A stretch of DNA of 13,665 nucleotides from an uncultured Collinsella sp. (GCA_900552185.1 URYT01000040.1:1-13665); one strand, 5' to 3'; counted from the stretch's first letter, positions 1 to 9,068 are shown. The notes: generated by a model from the letters alone, not told the origin. Numbers and translations: made by a program.

Positions 1-1768
<1,768 letters not shown>

Positions 1769-1998
1769 TGTGTAACCACGCTCCTAGTTACGTGTAATGC
1801 GGCGCTCTCTCACACCGCTGCTTATTGAATTCTTGAATTATCGGCTTGCACTACCGGCTTCTTCCGTTCTTCGCCACACGTTGGTACAGAGAAAAACGTT
1901 TGTCCACCTTGGAACTACAACCCAAAACCCAAGATTTCACCCGTCTGAGAAGGATAACATAGCGACCCTCTCCATCTGGGCTGTTATATGTTTCTTTT

Positions 1999-2025
1999 TT
2001 TATATCATAAGGGCGTTTTTTACAA
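1999..2025 (-). promoter_or_regulatory. Candidate pflB promoter in an AT-rich island
   Basis: On the minus strand, TTGTAA (2025-2020) is followed 15 bases later by TATAAA (2004-1999). Shifting the -35 box by one base (TTTGTA, 2026-2021) gives a spacer of 16. A TATGAT at 2009-2004 also resembles a -10 box but has no suitably placed -35. This is the best promoter-like patch between 1769 and 2163, but the exact boxes are uncertain. Confidence 0.35.
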
Positions 2026-2044
2026 ACCCGCAGGAAATGAGAGC

Positions 2045-2063
2045 GTGAACAACTACCGTTCAC
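2045..2063. promoter_or_regulatory. Dyad GTGAAC-N7-GTTCAC upstream of the candidate pflB promoter
   Basis: Perfect 6-base arms at 2045-2050 and 2058-2063 surround a 7-base spacer. A third copy of GTTCAC lies at 2100-2105. The dyad ends about 20 bases upstream of the proposed -35 box, where an activator would bind. The spacing does not match the usual Crp (TGTGA-N6-TCACA) or Fnr (TTGAT-N4-ATCAA) sites, so the regulator is unknown. Confidence 0.35.
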
Positions 2064-2157
2064 CGATTTGTTTGGTATTTTTGCTTGCCTTTGTACGACG
2101 TTCACTCTAGCTGTTATGCCAGTTTTAGCAGGGTAAAGTGCCCCAGAGACCCCACAG

Positions 2158-2199
2158 AAACTGCAGGGCGGCCACGGGATTTCCCCCGGGGCCGCCCTG
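2158..2199 (-). terminator. Rho-independent terminator of the SDR-kdgT operon
   Basis: CAGGGCGGCC at 2164-2173 pairs perfectly with GGCCGCCCTG at 2190-2199. Inside it, CGGG (2175-2178) can pair with CCCG (2185-2188). Read on the minus strand, the hairpin is followed by TTTCTG, a short U-rich tail. It lies about 40 bases after the stop codon of the permease gene, the expected place. The weak tail lowers confidence in efficiency, not in the hairpin. Confidence 0.75.
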
Positions 2200-2238
2200 T
2201 GGCATGGCTAGTTATTTAGCTTTGATTGCCGCTTGGCA

Positions 2239-3252
2239 TTAGGCGGCTGAGGCGGCCTTGTCGGTCGTTGCCTTGCTGTGACCCTGGCCCTCAAAATGCT
2301 TGTAGCACCAGCTGGTGACCAGCGGGGTCAAAATAGCCGTTACGATTGCGCAGGCAGCAACCTGTGCCGTGGCCGTCGCGAGCACCGCACCGCCGTACAT
2401 GGCCTCGTTGACGCTTGCCATGGCAGCAGGCGTGGCCACATTGGCTCCGGCGCAGCTCGAAATGGCCGCACCTGCGACACCCGTACCGCCCGTGAGCTTA
2501 TCGACCGCGATGACGGGAATTGCAAAGATCACCGAGCAGATCACGCCGAGCAGGATGCCGGGAAGACCACCGTTGATAAGCTGACCAAAAGTCATGGTCG
2601 AACCCATGGCAAAGAAGACGAGCACGATGATGGCGGAAAGTGCCGGTGCCATCATCTTCTTAAAGCTCGGGAAGAGGTTGCCCAGGATAATGCCGACGAT
2701 GATCGGCAGGATGGCGCCCACGAGCGACCAGCCGATCGGAGCCTGGCCGGCGGCACCAAGGACAATCATCGTGACCGGAGGGCCGACAACCAGCGTGGTG
2801 ATGGCGACGGCGCCACGCTCGGCCTCGTTGCCCATGGTGCCCATCAGTCCAGCGTACATAGCGTTGTTAGCACCCGTGCAAGCGGCCAGCATTACCATGG
2901 CCGAGATGCCAAACAGGTTGTCGTTGAACACATAAAGGATGAGCAGCGACACGGCAACGACCACGATCTGCTTGACGGCGATGATGATGGCACCGCGGGC
3001 AGCGGCGGCAGGAGCACTCTTAAACGAAATCGTCGTACCGACGATGAGCAAAAAAGCGCCAACAAGCGGGCCTGCGCCCTGCTGGGTCATGCCAAGCGTA
3101 AAGCTGCCGAGTGTTTTAAACAGGTCGGGGAACAGCGTGTTGAGCAGGCAGCCCAACAGAAGCGGCACCAAAATATTGGCACCCGGGATGGAGGACATCT
3201 TAAAGAACGGCTCCTTTGCCGCCGGCGCCTCCACCGCAGTCGATTCACTCAT
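2239..3252 (-). CDS. kdgT: KdgT-family 2-keto-3-deoxygluconate permease
   Basis: This is a 337-residue membrane protein with about ten hydrophobic segments, of the KdgT family of proton symporters that import 2-keto-3-deoxygluconate. It shares the E. coli KdgT landmarks: IPGANILVPLLLG near residues 22-34, GPPVTMIVLG near 157-166, ILPIIVGIILGNL near 181-193, and the signature GGTGVAGAAISSCAGANVA at 255-273 followed by TPAA. E. coli KdgT is 327 residues, so the length fits. I chose the start at 3252 because AAAGGAG lies 6 bases before that ATG; an in-frame ATG at 3273 would add seven residues encoded by the Shine-Dalgarno region itself. It follows the SDR gene on the same strand after 108 bases and is closed by the terminator at 2158-2199. 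Substrate is inferred from the family; a related keto sugar acid is possible. Confidence 0.88.
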   Translation of the reverse strand: MSESTAVEAPAAKEPFFKMSSIPGANILVPLLLGCLLNTLFPDLFKTLGSFTLGMTQQGAGPLVGAFLLIVGTTISFKSAPAAAARGAIIIAVKQIVVVAVSLLILYVFNDNLFGISAMVMLAACTGANNAMYAGLMGTMGNEAERGAVAITTLVVGPPVTMIVLGAAGQAPIGWSLVGAILPIIVGIILGNLFPSFKKMMAPALSAIIVLVFFAMGSTMTFGQLINGGLPGILLGVICSVIFAIPVIAVDKLTGGTGVAGAAISSCAGANVATPAAMASVNEAMYGGAVLATATAQVAACAIVTAILTPLVTSWCYKHFEGQGHSKATTDKAASAA

Positions 3253-3309
3253 ATATATCTCCTTTGGATGCATGCGAATCGCAGCCGCACGCGCCTATGT
3301 CAGAAAGAA

Positions 3310-3329
3310 GGCGACAACCCCGAGTCGCC
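3310..3329 (-). other. Intercistronic hairpin between SDR gene and kdgT
   Basis: GGCGAC (3310-3315) and GTCGCC (3324-3329) are perfect inverted arms around an 8-base loop, and GTCGCC recurs at 3333-3338, so two alternative pairings are possible. On the minus strand the hairpin is followed by the pyrimidine-rich TTCTTTCTG. It could be a weak attenuator or an mRNA processing or stability element that lowers permease expression relative to the dehydrogenase. The short stem and imperfect tail make a strong terminator unlikely. Confidence 0.3.
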
Positions 3330-3360
3330 AGGGTCGCCGCCAAACGATCACCGCGGGGTA

Positions 3361-4110
3361 TTACCCGTCCAAGACGATGCCGCCGTCGCAGTCACCGATC
3401 TCGCCGTTCACGAAGCTGGCGAGGTCGGAAGCGAAGAACAGCACCATCTGCGCAGGCTCGCTGGCCTGGGCGGCGCGGCCCAGAGGAATACCGTTGATGA
3501 TGCGCTGAGAATTCTCGTCAGAGAGAATCGAGGTCATATCGGTCAACGTGAGCGACGGGCACACGGCGTTGCAGCGAACGCCAAACTTGCCGCCCTCCTT
3601 GGCGACTGCCTTGGTTAGACCGTTAACACCGGCCTTGGAGCTCGCGTAAGCCGCGGTGCCGAGCAGGCCGCCGCCGATCTTGCCAGCAACGGAACTCACG
3701 TTGACGATAGTGCCGGCGTGGGCCGCCTTAAAGTGCGGGTACACGGCATTCATCATAGTGAAGGTACCGTTGAGGTTGATGTCGATGGTACGGCGCCACT
3801 CGGTGTCATCGATCTCGTCGAACTTCTTGGTGCTGATGACGCCGGCGCAGTTGATCAGAATGTTGGTTTGCGGCAGGTCCGTAAAAATCTGCTCGACGGT
3901 CTCGCGCGCCTTGGGCGCATCGGCAACATCGAGCTGATAGAACTTGTTGCCCTCGCCAAGCTCGGCCACAGCGGCCTCGCCCTTAGCAGCGTTCCTTGCG
4001 ATGAGCGCGACGTGTCCGCCGCCCGCGACGATGCCCTTGGCGATCTCGAGGCCAATGCCTTGAGTGCCGCCCGTGACAATCGCGGTCTTGCCCGTGAAGT
4101 CAAATGCCAT
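3361..4110 (-). CDS. Short-chain dehydrogenase/reductase, possibly KduD-like
   Basis: This 249-residue protein is a classical cytoplasmic NAD(P)-dependent SDR. It has the cofactor motif TGGTQGIG at residues 13-20, NCAG at 87-90 (the NNAG motif with Cys in the second position), the structural Asn in DINLNG near 112, NVSS at 137-140 with a catalytic Ser, and YASSK at 155-159 with catalytic Tyr155 and Lys159. The length matches the family. Ala36-Arg39 after strand 2 does not show a clear acidic NAD-selecting residue. The start ATG at 4110 has GGGGG eight bases upstream. Its partner is the KdgT-type permease, so a role like KduD (5-keto-4-deoxyuronate-derived intermediate to 2-keto-3-deoxygluconate) or another sugar-acid oxidoreduction is a reasonable inference. 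Sequence alone does not fix the substrate. Confidence 0.9.
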   Translation of the reverse strand: MAFDFTGKTAIVTGGTQGIGLEIAKGIVAGGGHVALIARNAAKGEAAVAELGEGNKFYQLDVADAPKARETVEQIFTDLPQTNILINCAGVISTKKFDEIDDTEWRRTIDINLNGTFTMMNAVYPHFKAAHAGTIVNVSSVAGKIGGGLLGTAAYASSKAGVNGLTKAVAKEGGKFGVRCNAVCPSLTLTDMTSILSDENSQRIINGIPLGRAAQASEPAQMVLFFASDLASFVNGEIGDCDGGIVLDG

Positions 4111-4170
4111 GACTCCATCCCCCTTTATTTAGGTGTCTCCTTGCGGGAAGTTGGAGCATCGCACGTGGCG

Positions 4171-4204
4171 ATTATATGAGTCCCAGTCGTCATGGTGGTG
4201 ACAA
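4171..4204 (-). promoter_or_regulatory. Candidate promoter of the SDR-kdgT operon with a dyad in the -35 region
   Basis: A perfect TATAAT lies at 4176-4171 on the minus strand, about 60 bases before the SDR start codon. At the normal spacing of 17 there is only ACCACC, a poor -35; a TTGTCA at 4204-4199 is 22 bases away, too far. The dyad GTCA-N6-TGAC (4189-4202) covers this region. A good -10 with no proper -35 and a dyad in its place suggests an activator-dependent or regulated promoter. Confidence 0.45.
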
Positions 4205-4286
4205 CCCCTCGCCTATCCGTGTGCATGATAATTCTTTAAAACGCTACAATTTTTGAATGATTTTAAGTTTTTATACGCTCTTTATA

Positions 4287-4297
4287 TTGCCTAGCAA
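4287..4297. promoter_or_regulatory. Candidate MarR-type operator half, TTGC-CTA-GCAA
   Basis: TTGC (4287-4290) and GCAA (4294-4297) flank CTA. E. coli MarR sites contain TTGCC and GGCAA arms, so this resembles one with a shorter centre. It overlaps the TATATT -10-like element and lies about 100 bases before the marR start, a fitting place for autorepression. It is short enough to be chance. Confidence 0.3.
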
Positions 4298-4301
4298 CCA
4301 A

Positions 4302-4332
4302 GTAGATTTTTGGGACATACCTAGAAATCTAC
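4302..4332. promoter_or_regulatory. Long dyad GTAGATTT-N15-AAATCTAC upstream of marR
   Basis: Two perfect 8-base arms (4302-4309 and 4325-4332) are 23 bases apart centre to centre, about two helical turns, so both would face the same side of the DNA. It lies 67 bases before the marR start codon. A second pairing is possible between CTAGAAA (4321-4327) and TTTCTAG (4378-4384). It is either an operator, most simply for the neighbouring MarR protein, or a leader RNA hairpin. Confidence 0.45.
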
Positions 4333-4399
4333 CGAATGGGATAGTTGAGCGGGGGTATCATCTTTCACCGAAAATAGTTTCTAGTGTTAGGGGTTTTCG

Positions 4400-4849
4400 G
4401 TGGAAGATACCGATTTCCATGAGCTTGGGCGTCAGCTCTTAACTGAGTTTGGCAGCATGCATCAGCGTATTTCGCGCTTTGCGGACAAAGCTCTCGGCGG
4501 CGAGATGGCTGTCATGCGCGCCCTCATGCTCGCTGGCGGCTCGCTCACTCCGAGCGAACTCGCTGATCGTGCCTGGGTCTCGAACGCCCGTATCGCCAAT
4601 ATTCTGCGCGCCCTCGAAGCCAAGGGCTGGGTCGAGCGCAAGCACTCAAAGACCGACCGTCGTCGCGTACACGTCACGGTGACCGACAAGGGATTCCAGG
4701 TCCTCGAAATCAAACGTCGGGAATTCGAGGACCGCACCGCGGCCTTCCTCGAGCAGCTCGGCGAAACAGATACCCAAGAGATGGTGCGCCTTCTAAGACG
4801 TGCCAACGAAATTATCGACCGCAATCAAGAAAGGAGAGATGCCGAGTGA
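4400..4849 (+). CDS. MarR-family transcriptional regulator
   Basis: This 149-residue protein has the MarR fold: a dimerisation helix (about 5-30), a winged helix-turn-helix (about 36-100) with LTPSELADRAWVS leading into the recognition helix NARIANILRALEAKG, the wing with the MarR signature KTDRRRVHVTVTDKG at about 84-98, and a C-terminal helix for dimer contacts. The usual length is 140-160. The start is GTG 4400, supported by AGGGG at 4389-4393 with a 6-base gap; no in-frame ATG lies nearby. The stop overlaps the start of the first ABC gene by 4 bases (GTGA), so the three genes are translationally coupled. A MarR gene at the head of an exporter operon is usually a ligand-released repressor of that operon, and that is my inference here. 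The ligand cannot be read from the sequence. Confidence 0.92.
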   Translation: MEDTDFHELGRQLLTEFGSMHQRISRFADKALGGEMAVMRALMLAGGSLTPSELADRAWVSNARIANILRALEAKGWVERKHSKTDRRRVHVTVTDKGFQVLEIKRREFEDRTAAFLEQLGETDTQEMVRLLRRANEIIDRNQERRDAE

Positions 4850-7212
4850 GGATTCTCAGACTCTTTAAAAAGCATATCCTGGCACTGTTCGCAGCTATCG
4901 TACTTATCGTAATCAGCTGCAACGCCGATCTGGCGCTGCCTACCTATATGAGCGACATCGTCGACGTGGGCGTGCAGCAAGGTGGCATCGCCTCGCCCGT
5001 GCCCGACACCATCCGCACCGAATCGCTCGACGACCTCGAACTCTTTATGAGCGCCAAGGACGCCAAGGCTGTGGAGGCCGTGTTTAGCAAGGCAGACAAT
5101 AACGGCATTCGAACGTACAAGGGCACCGAGGAGGAGCGCGCCGACGGCGGCAAGATTGCCGACATCATGAGCCTGCCCGAGACCGTCGTGCTCGCCTTCA
5201 ACCAGGGCATCGACGCCGACTCCATGGGCGACATGGCCGGCACGTCCAGCGAGAAAGACAGCAACGCTGCCCAGGCCATGCCCACCCCCGAGCAGATGGC
5301 GGCGATGACGCCCGAGCAGCTCGCCGAGATGCAGCAGAAGGCCGCAGCGGCGCAGAACATGCAAAAGCAGATTGATGCCGACGGCGGCAAGATTACCATG
5401 AAGAGCCTGCGTCTAGGCGTTGAAGGCGGCCTAATCGACCAGGGCAAGCTCGTCGAGGGCGCTAACGATATGGCGGACAAACTGGGCTCCATGTCGGGTT
5501 CCATCGTGACCCAACGCGCTGTGAGCTATGTGCAGGACGAGTACAAGGCGCAGGGCATCGACCCCGCCGACGTGCAGAACGCCTACCTGGGCCGCATGGC
5601 GACCACGATGTTTGGCCTGTGCCTGGTGTCGCTCGTCGCCACCATCCTGACCGGTGCCGTGGCTTCGCGTACCGCCTGCTCCATCGCCCGCGACCTGCGC
5701 CGCGAGACCTTCAACAAGGTTATGCACTTCTCGCCGGCCGAGGTGGGCAAGTTTAGCCAAGCCTCGCTCATCACCCGCTGCACCAACGACATTCAGCAGA
5801 TTCAGATGGCCGCAACCCTGTTTATCCGCATGTGCCTACTGGCGCCCGTCATGGGCATCGTCGCCGTCATGCGCGTCCTGGCCAACCACACCGGCCTGGA
5901 GTGGACCATCGCCGTGGCCATCATCGCCGTCTCGGCCGTTGTCGGCGTGCTTATGGGCCTCACCATGCCCAAGTTCAAGAAGATGCAGAGCTTTGTGGAC
6001 CGCGTGAACCTTACCGCCCGCGAGCTGCTCGACGGTCTTATGCCCATCCGCTCGTTCAACCGCGAAGAGCATGAGCTCGAGCGCTTTGACAAGGCTTCGC
6101 TCGACCTGATGACCACGCAGCTCTACACCAACCGAGCCATGAGCTTTATGATGCCGCTCATGATGCTCGTCATGAACTGCATCACCGTGCTTATCGTCTG
6201 GTTTGGTGCGCAGGGCGTGTCCGACGGCGTGATGCAGGTCGGCAACATGATGGCGTTTATCTCCTACACCATGCAGATCGTCATGGCGTTTATGATCCTC
6301 ACCATGGTGTCGGTCATCCTGCCCCGCGCCGAGGTCGCCGCCGAGCGCGTGGAAGAGGTCATCACCTGCCCCACGAGCATCAACGACCCCGCCTCGCCCA
6401 AACTGCCTGCTGCCAGCGCGCCGCGCGGTGAGCTCACCTTCCGCGACGTGAGCTTCCAGTATCCCGATGCCCGCGCCGATGTCATCAGCGGCGTGAACTT
6501 CACCACGCATGCCGGCCAGATGCTCGGCATCATCGGCTCCACGGGTTCGGGCAAGTCCACGCTCGTGCAGCTCATCCCGCGCCTGTACGACGTCACCGGC
6601 GGCAGCATTTCGCTCGACGGCATCGACGTGCGCGATATGACCCTTTCCGAGCTTCGCCGCCGCATTGGTTACATCCCGCAGCAGGGGCGCCTGTTCTCGG
6701 GCACCGTGGAGAGCAACCTTAAGTTTGCCGGCGACATGGTGAGCGACGAGGACATGCACCGGGCGGCACGCGTCGCCCAGGCGGAGGACTTTATCGCCGA
6801 GCGCGAGGGCGGCTACGACTCCCCCATCAGCCAGGGCGGCTCCAATGTTTCGGGCGGTCAGCGCCAGCGCCTGGCCATCGCCCGCGCGTTGGCCAAAAAG
6901 CCCGAGGTCGTGGTGTTCGATGACTCGTTTAGCGCCCTCGACTACAAGACCGACGCGCGTCTGCGCGAAGAGCTGGCCAAAAACGTTACCGACGCCGCGC
7001 TCGTGGTCGTGGCCCAGCGCATCGCGACCATCATGCACGCCGATCAGATCATCGTGCTCGACGACGGCCATGTGGTGGGCACCGGCACGCACGAGGAGCT
7101 GCTGCACAGCTGCCCGGCGTACCTGGAGATCGCACAGTCGCAGCTTTCCGCCGAGGAGCTGGGGCTCACCCAAGAAGAAATTGCAGCCGTTATGGAAGGA
7201 GGCGAGCACTAA
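4846..7212 (+). CDS. ABC exporter subunit 1 with degenerate ATP site and large extracellular insert
   Basis: This 788-residue half-transporter has an N-terminal membrane domain and a C-terminal ATPase domain, and should pair with the next gene to export lipophilic compounds or drugs. TM1 is about 10-30 and TM2 about 252-273; between them is a loop of roughly 210 residues, against 20-30 in most exporters. The loop carries a Met/Pro/Glu/Gln-rich patch (MPTPEQMAAMTPEQLAEM, 145-162). The ATPase shows Walker A GSTGSGKST (564-572), Q-loop near 612, signature VSGGQ (668-672) and Walker B VVVFDD (688-693). Asp693 replaces the catalytic Glu and Gln724 replaces the switch His, so this site should bind but hardly hydrolyse ATP, as in TM287 of TM287/288. 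Start GTG 4846 has AAGGAG 9 bases upstream and overlaps marR by 4 bases. Its stop shares one base with the next ATG. Confidence 0.95.
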   Translation: MRILRLFKKHILALFAAIVLIVISCNADLALPTYMSDIVDVGVQQGGIASPVPDTIRTESLDDLELFMSAKDAKAVEAVFSKADNNGIRTYKGTEEERADGGKIADIMSLPETVVLAFNQGIDADSMGDMAGTSSEKDSNAAQAMPTPEQMAAMTPEQLAEMQQKAAAAQNMQKQIDADGGKITMKSLRLGVEGGLIDQGKLVEGANDMADKLGSMSGSIVTQRAVSYVQDEYKAQGIDPADVQNAYLGRMATTMFGLCLVSLVATILTGAVASRTACSIARDLRRETFNKVMHFSPAEVGKFSQASLITRCTNDIQQIQMAATLFIRMCLLAPVMGIVAVMRVLANHTGLEWTIAVAIIAVSAVVGVLMGLTMPKFKKMQSFVDRVNLTARELLDGLMPIRSFNREEHELERFDKASLDLMTTQLYTNRAMSFMMPLMMLVMNCITVLIVWFGAQGVSDGVMQVGNMMAFISYTMQIVMAFMILTMVSVILPRAEVAAERVEEVITCPTSINDPASPKLPAASAPRGELTFRDVSFQYPDARADVISGVNFTTHAGQMLGIIGSTGSGKSTLVQLIPRLYDVTGGSISLDGIDVRDMTLSELRRRIGYIPQQGRLFSGTVESNLKFAGDMVSDEDMHRAARVAQAEDFIAEREGGYDSPISQGGSNVSGGQRQRLAIARALAKKPEVVVFDDSFSALDYKTDARLREELAKNVTDAALVVVAQRIATIMHADQIIVLDDGHVVGTGTHEELLHSCPAYLEIAQSQLSAEELGLTQEEIAAVMEGGEH

Positions 7213-9068
7213 TGGCAGACGAGACCAAGACTCAGATTCCCAAGTCCACCCGCCAGCGTGGTCCCATGGGCCGCATGGGTGGCATGCGTCGCGGCGAAAA
7301 GGCCAAGGACTTTAAGGGCACCATGAGGCAGCTGCTCGGCTATATCGGCCAGCACAAGATTGCCGTGCTTGCCGCCGTCGCCTTTGCCGTGTGCTCGGTC
7401 GTCTTTAACATTGTGGGACCCAAGGTGCTCGGCCAGGTTACGACCAAGCTATTCGAAGGCCTGGTCGCCAAGGTCAACGGTACGGGCGACGTTGACTTTG
7501 CCTGGATCGCCAAGACGCTCGGCTTTTTGCTCTGCCTGTATCTGGCAAGCTCTGTTTGCAGCCTCATCCAGGGCTGGCTCATGACCGGCGTCACGCAAAA
7601 GATCTGCTACCGCATGCGCAAGGAGATCGCCGCCAAGATCGCCGTCGTGCCGATGAGCTACTTCAACGGCCACAGCAAGGGCGACGTGCTCAGCCGCATC
7701 ACCAACGACGTCGATACGCTCGGCCAGTCGCTCAACCAGAGCGTGACACAGCTCATCACGTCGGTGACGCAGATTATCGGCGTGCTCGTCATGATGCTGT
7801 CGATCAGCCTGCCGCTCACCGGCGTCACCGTGCTCACGCTGCCGGCTGCCGCAATTATCCTGACCGTGATGATTCACTTCTCGCAGCCGTACTTCCGCGA
7901 GCAACAGCAGGTCCTGGGCGCCGTCAACGGCATTATCGAAGAGGATTTTGCCGGCCAGAACGTTATTCAGGTGTTCGACCGCGCCGAGGCCTCGATCGAA
8001 GAGTTCGACCATCAAAATGACCGCCTCTTTATTAGTGGCTGGCGTTCGCAGTTCCTGTCGGGCCTGATGATGCCGCTTATGAGCCTGGTGGGCAACATGG
8101 GCTACGTGGGCGTCGTCGTGGTGGGCGCGCAGCTCGCGCTGACCGGTAATGCCACGCCCGGCGACATCCAGAGCTTTATCCAGTACGTTCGCAACTTTAC
8201 GCAACCCGTGCAGCAGCTGGGCAACGTGAGCAACACGATGCAATCGATGGCCGCTGCCACCGAGCGCGTCTTTGAGTTCCTGGCCGCACCCGAGGAGGAG
8301 CAGAAGGCCGACGCGCAGATTCCCGAAAAGCGCCCCGGTCACGTGGAGTTTGACCATGTCAAGTTTGGCTACACGCCCGACAAGACCATCATCCACGACT
8401 TTAGCTGCGAGGCGCAGCCCGGCCAGACCATCGCCATCGTCGGCCCCACCGGCGCCGGCAAGACCACGCTCATCAAGCTGCTGCAGCGCTTCTACGATGT
8501 GGACGGCGGTTCGCTGCGCGTCGAGGGTGTCGACGTGCGCGACTGGGACCGCGCGGCACTTCGCGGCGAGTTTGCCATGGTACTGCAGGATACCTGGCTG
8601 TTTAACGGCACCATCCGCGAGAACATCCGTTACGGACGCCCCGATGCGAGCGATGCCGAGGTCGAAGCCGCCGCACGCGCCGCACGCTGCGACCACTTTA
8701 TCCATACGCTCGCCGGCGGCTACGACTTTATGATTAACGAGGAGGGCACTAACCTGTCGCAGGGTCAGCGCCAGCTCGTGACCATCGCCCGTGCCATTTT
8801 GGCCGACCGCCCGGCGCTGATTCTGGACGAGGCGACCTCCAACGTCGATACCCGCACCGAGGAGCTCATCCAGCGCGCCATGGATGCGCTGATGCAGGGC
8901 CGTACCAGCTTTGTTATCGCGCACCGCCTGTCCACGATCCGCAACGCCGACGTAATCTTGGTGATCCGCGACGGCGACATCGTCGAGAAGGGCACACACG
9001 ACGAGCTGCTCGCCCAAGGAGGCTTCTACGCCGACCTGTACAACTCGCAGTTCGACGAGGCGGCGTAG
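7212..9068 (+). CDS. ABC exporter subunit 2 with catalytic ATP site
   Basis: This 618-residue half-transporter is the likely partner of the preceding subunit. After a basic, Gly/Met-rich N-terminal tail (RGPMGRMGGMRRGEK, 16-30) come about six membrane segments, from about 48 to 325, and then the ATPase domain. Walker A is GPTGAGKTT (411-419), the Q-loop Gln is 459, the signature is LSQGQ (515-519), Walker B ends in Asp539-Glu540, the D-loop is SNVD and the switch His is 571. All hydrolytic residues are present, so it should power the heterodimer. Its signature has Gln for the first Gly of LSGGQ and would face the degenerate Walker site of subunit 1, the usual arrangement in asymmetric exporters. 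The start ATG 7212 overlaps the upstream stop (TAATG), with AAGGAGG 9 bases before it. The operon ends at the terminator 9101-9139. Confidence 0.96.
   Translation: MADETKTQIPKSTRQRGPMGRMGGMRRGEKAKDFKGTMRQLLGYIGQHKIAVLAAVAFAVCSVVFNIVGPKVLGQVTTKLFEGLVAKVNGTGDVDFAWIAKTLGFLLCLYLASSVCSLIQGWLMTGVTQKICYRMRKEIAAKIAVVPMSYFNGHSKGDVLSRITNDVDTLGQSLNQSVTQLITSVTQIIGVLVMMLSISLPLTGVTVLTLPAAAIILTVMIHFSQPYFREQQQVLGAVNGIIEEDFAGQNVIQVFDRAEASIEEFDHQNDRLFISGWRSQFLSGLMMPLMSLVGNMGYVGVVVVGAQLALTGNATPGDIQSFIQYVRNFTQPVQQLGNVSNTMQSMAAATERVFEFLAAPEEEQKADAQIPEKRPGHVEFDHVKFGYTPDKTIIHDFSCEAQPGQTIAIVGPTGAGKTTLIKLLQRFYDVDGGSLRVEGVDVRDWDRAALRGEFAMVLQDTWLFNGTIRENIRYGRPDASDAEVEAAARAARCDHFIHTLAGGYDFMINEEGTNLSQGQRQLVTIARAILADRPALILDEATSNVDTRTEELIQRAMDALMQGRTSFVIAHRLSTIRNADVILVIRDGDIVEKGTHDELLAQGGFYADLYNSQFDEAA

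Larger units (their letters stand above)
1769..2163. other. Non-coding gap: pflB leader and control region
   Basis: No convincing gene lies between the pflB start and the terminator at 2158-2199. Short frames on either strand here lack family resemblance and good ribosome binding sites. The stretch is clearly more AT-rich than the genes around it, most of all at 1981-2026 and 2064-2098. If the promoter proposed at 1999-2025 is right, pflB mRNA has a leader of over 200 bases. I see no riboswitch fold that I can name in it. Confidence 0.6.
4111..4399. promoter_or_regulatory. Divergent, AT-rich control region between SDR and marR genes
   Basis: This 289-base stretch serves two operons reading outward. 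It is much richer in A and T than the genes on either side, most of all from 4228 to 4390. It holds the TATAAT for the left operon, -10-like elements for the right one (TACAAT at 4245-4250, TATATT at 4283-4288, neither with a convincing -35), and several inverted repeats listed separately. No credible gene is present; a short frame starting at 4257 ends inside marR and has no family resemblance. Confidence 0.6.

Noticed and set aside
2045..2063. Crp or Fnr binding site upstream of pflB
   Set aside because: The arm sequence and spacing fit neither TGTGA-N6-TCACA nor TTGAT-N4-ATCAA, so I list it only as an unassigned dyad.
1851..2105. Frames of 83-84 codons on both strands between pflB and kdgT
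   Set aside because: Neither has a credible ribosome binding site or family motif, and they overlap each other in a region that looks regulatory.
2278..3618. A 446-residue plus-strand open frame opposite kdgT and the SDR end
   Set aside because: It spans the 3' ends and intergenic gap of two real minus-strand genes, and its charged, repetitive composition is typical of antisense translation.
4257..4442. Small plus-strand frame of 61 codons upstream of marR
   Set aside because: It lacks a Shine-Dalgarno sequence, runs out of frame into marR, and lies in the AT-rich control region containing dyads.
5836..7209. A 457-residue minus-strand open frame opposite the first ABC gene
   Set aside because: No recognisable domain and no ribosome binding site; the plus strand has a complete ABC subunit with ATPase motifs.
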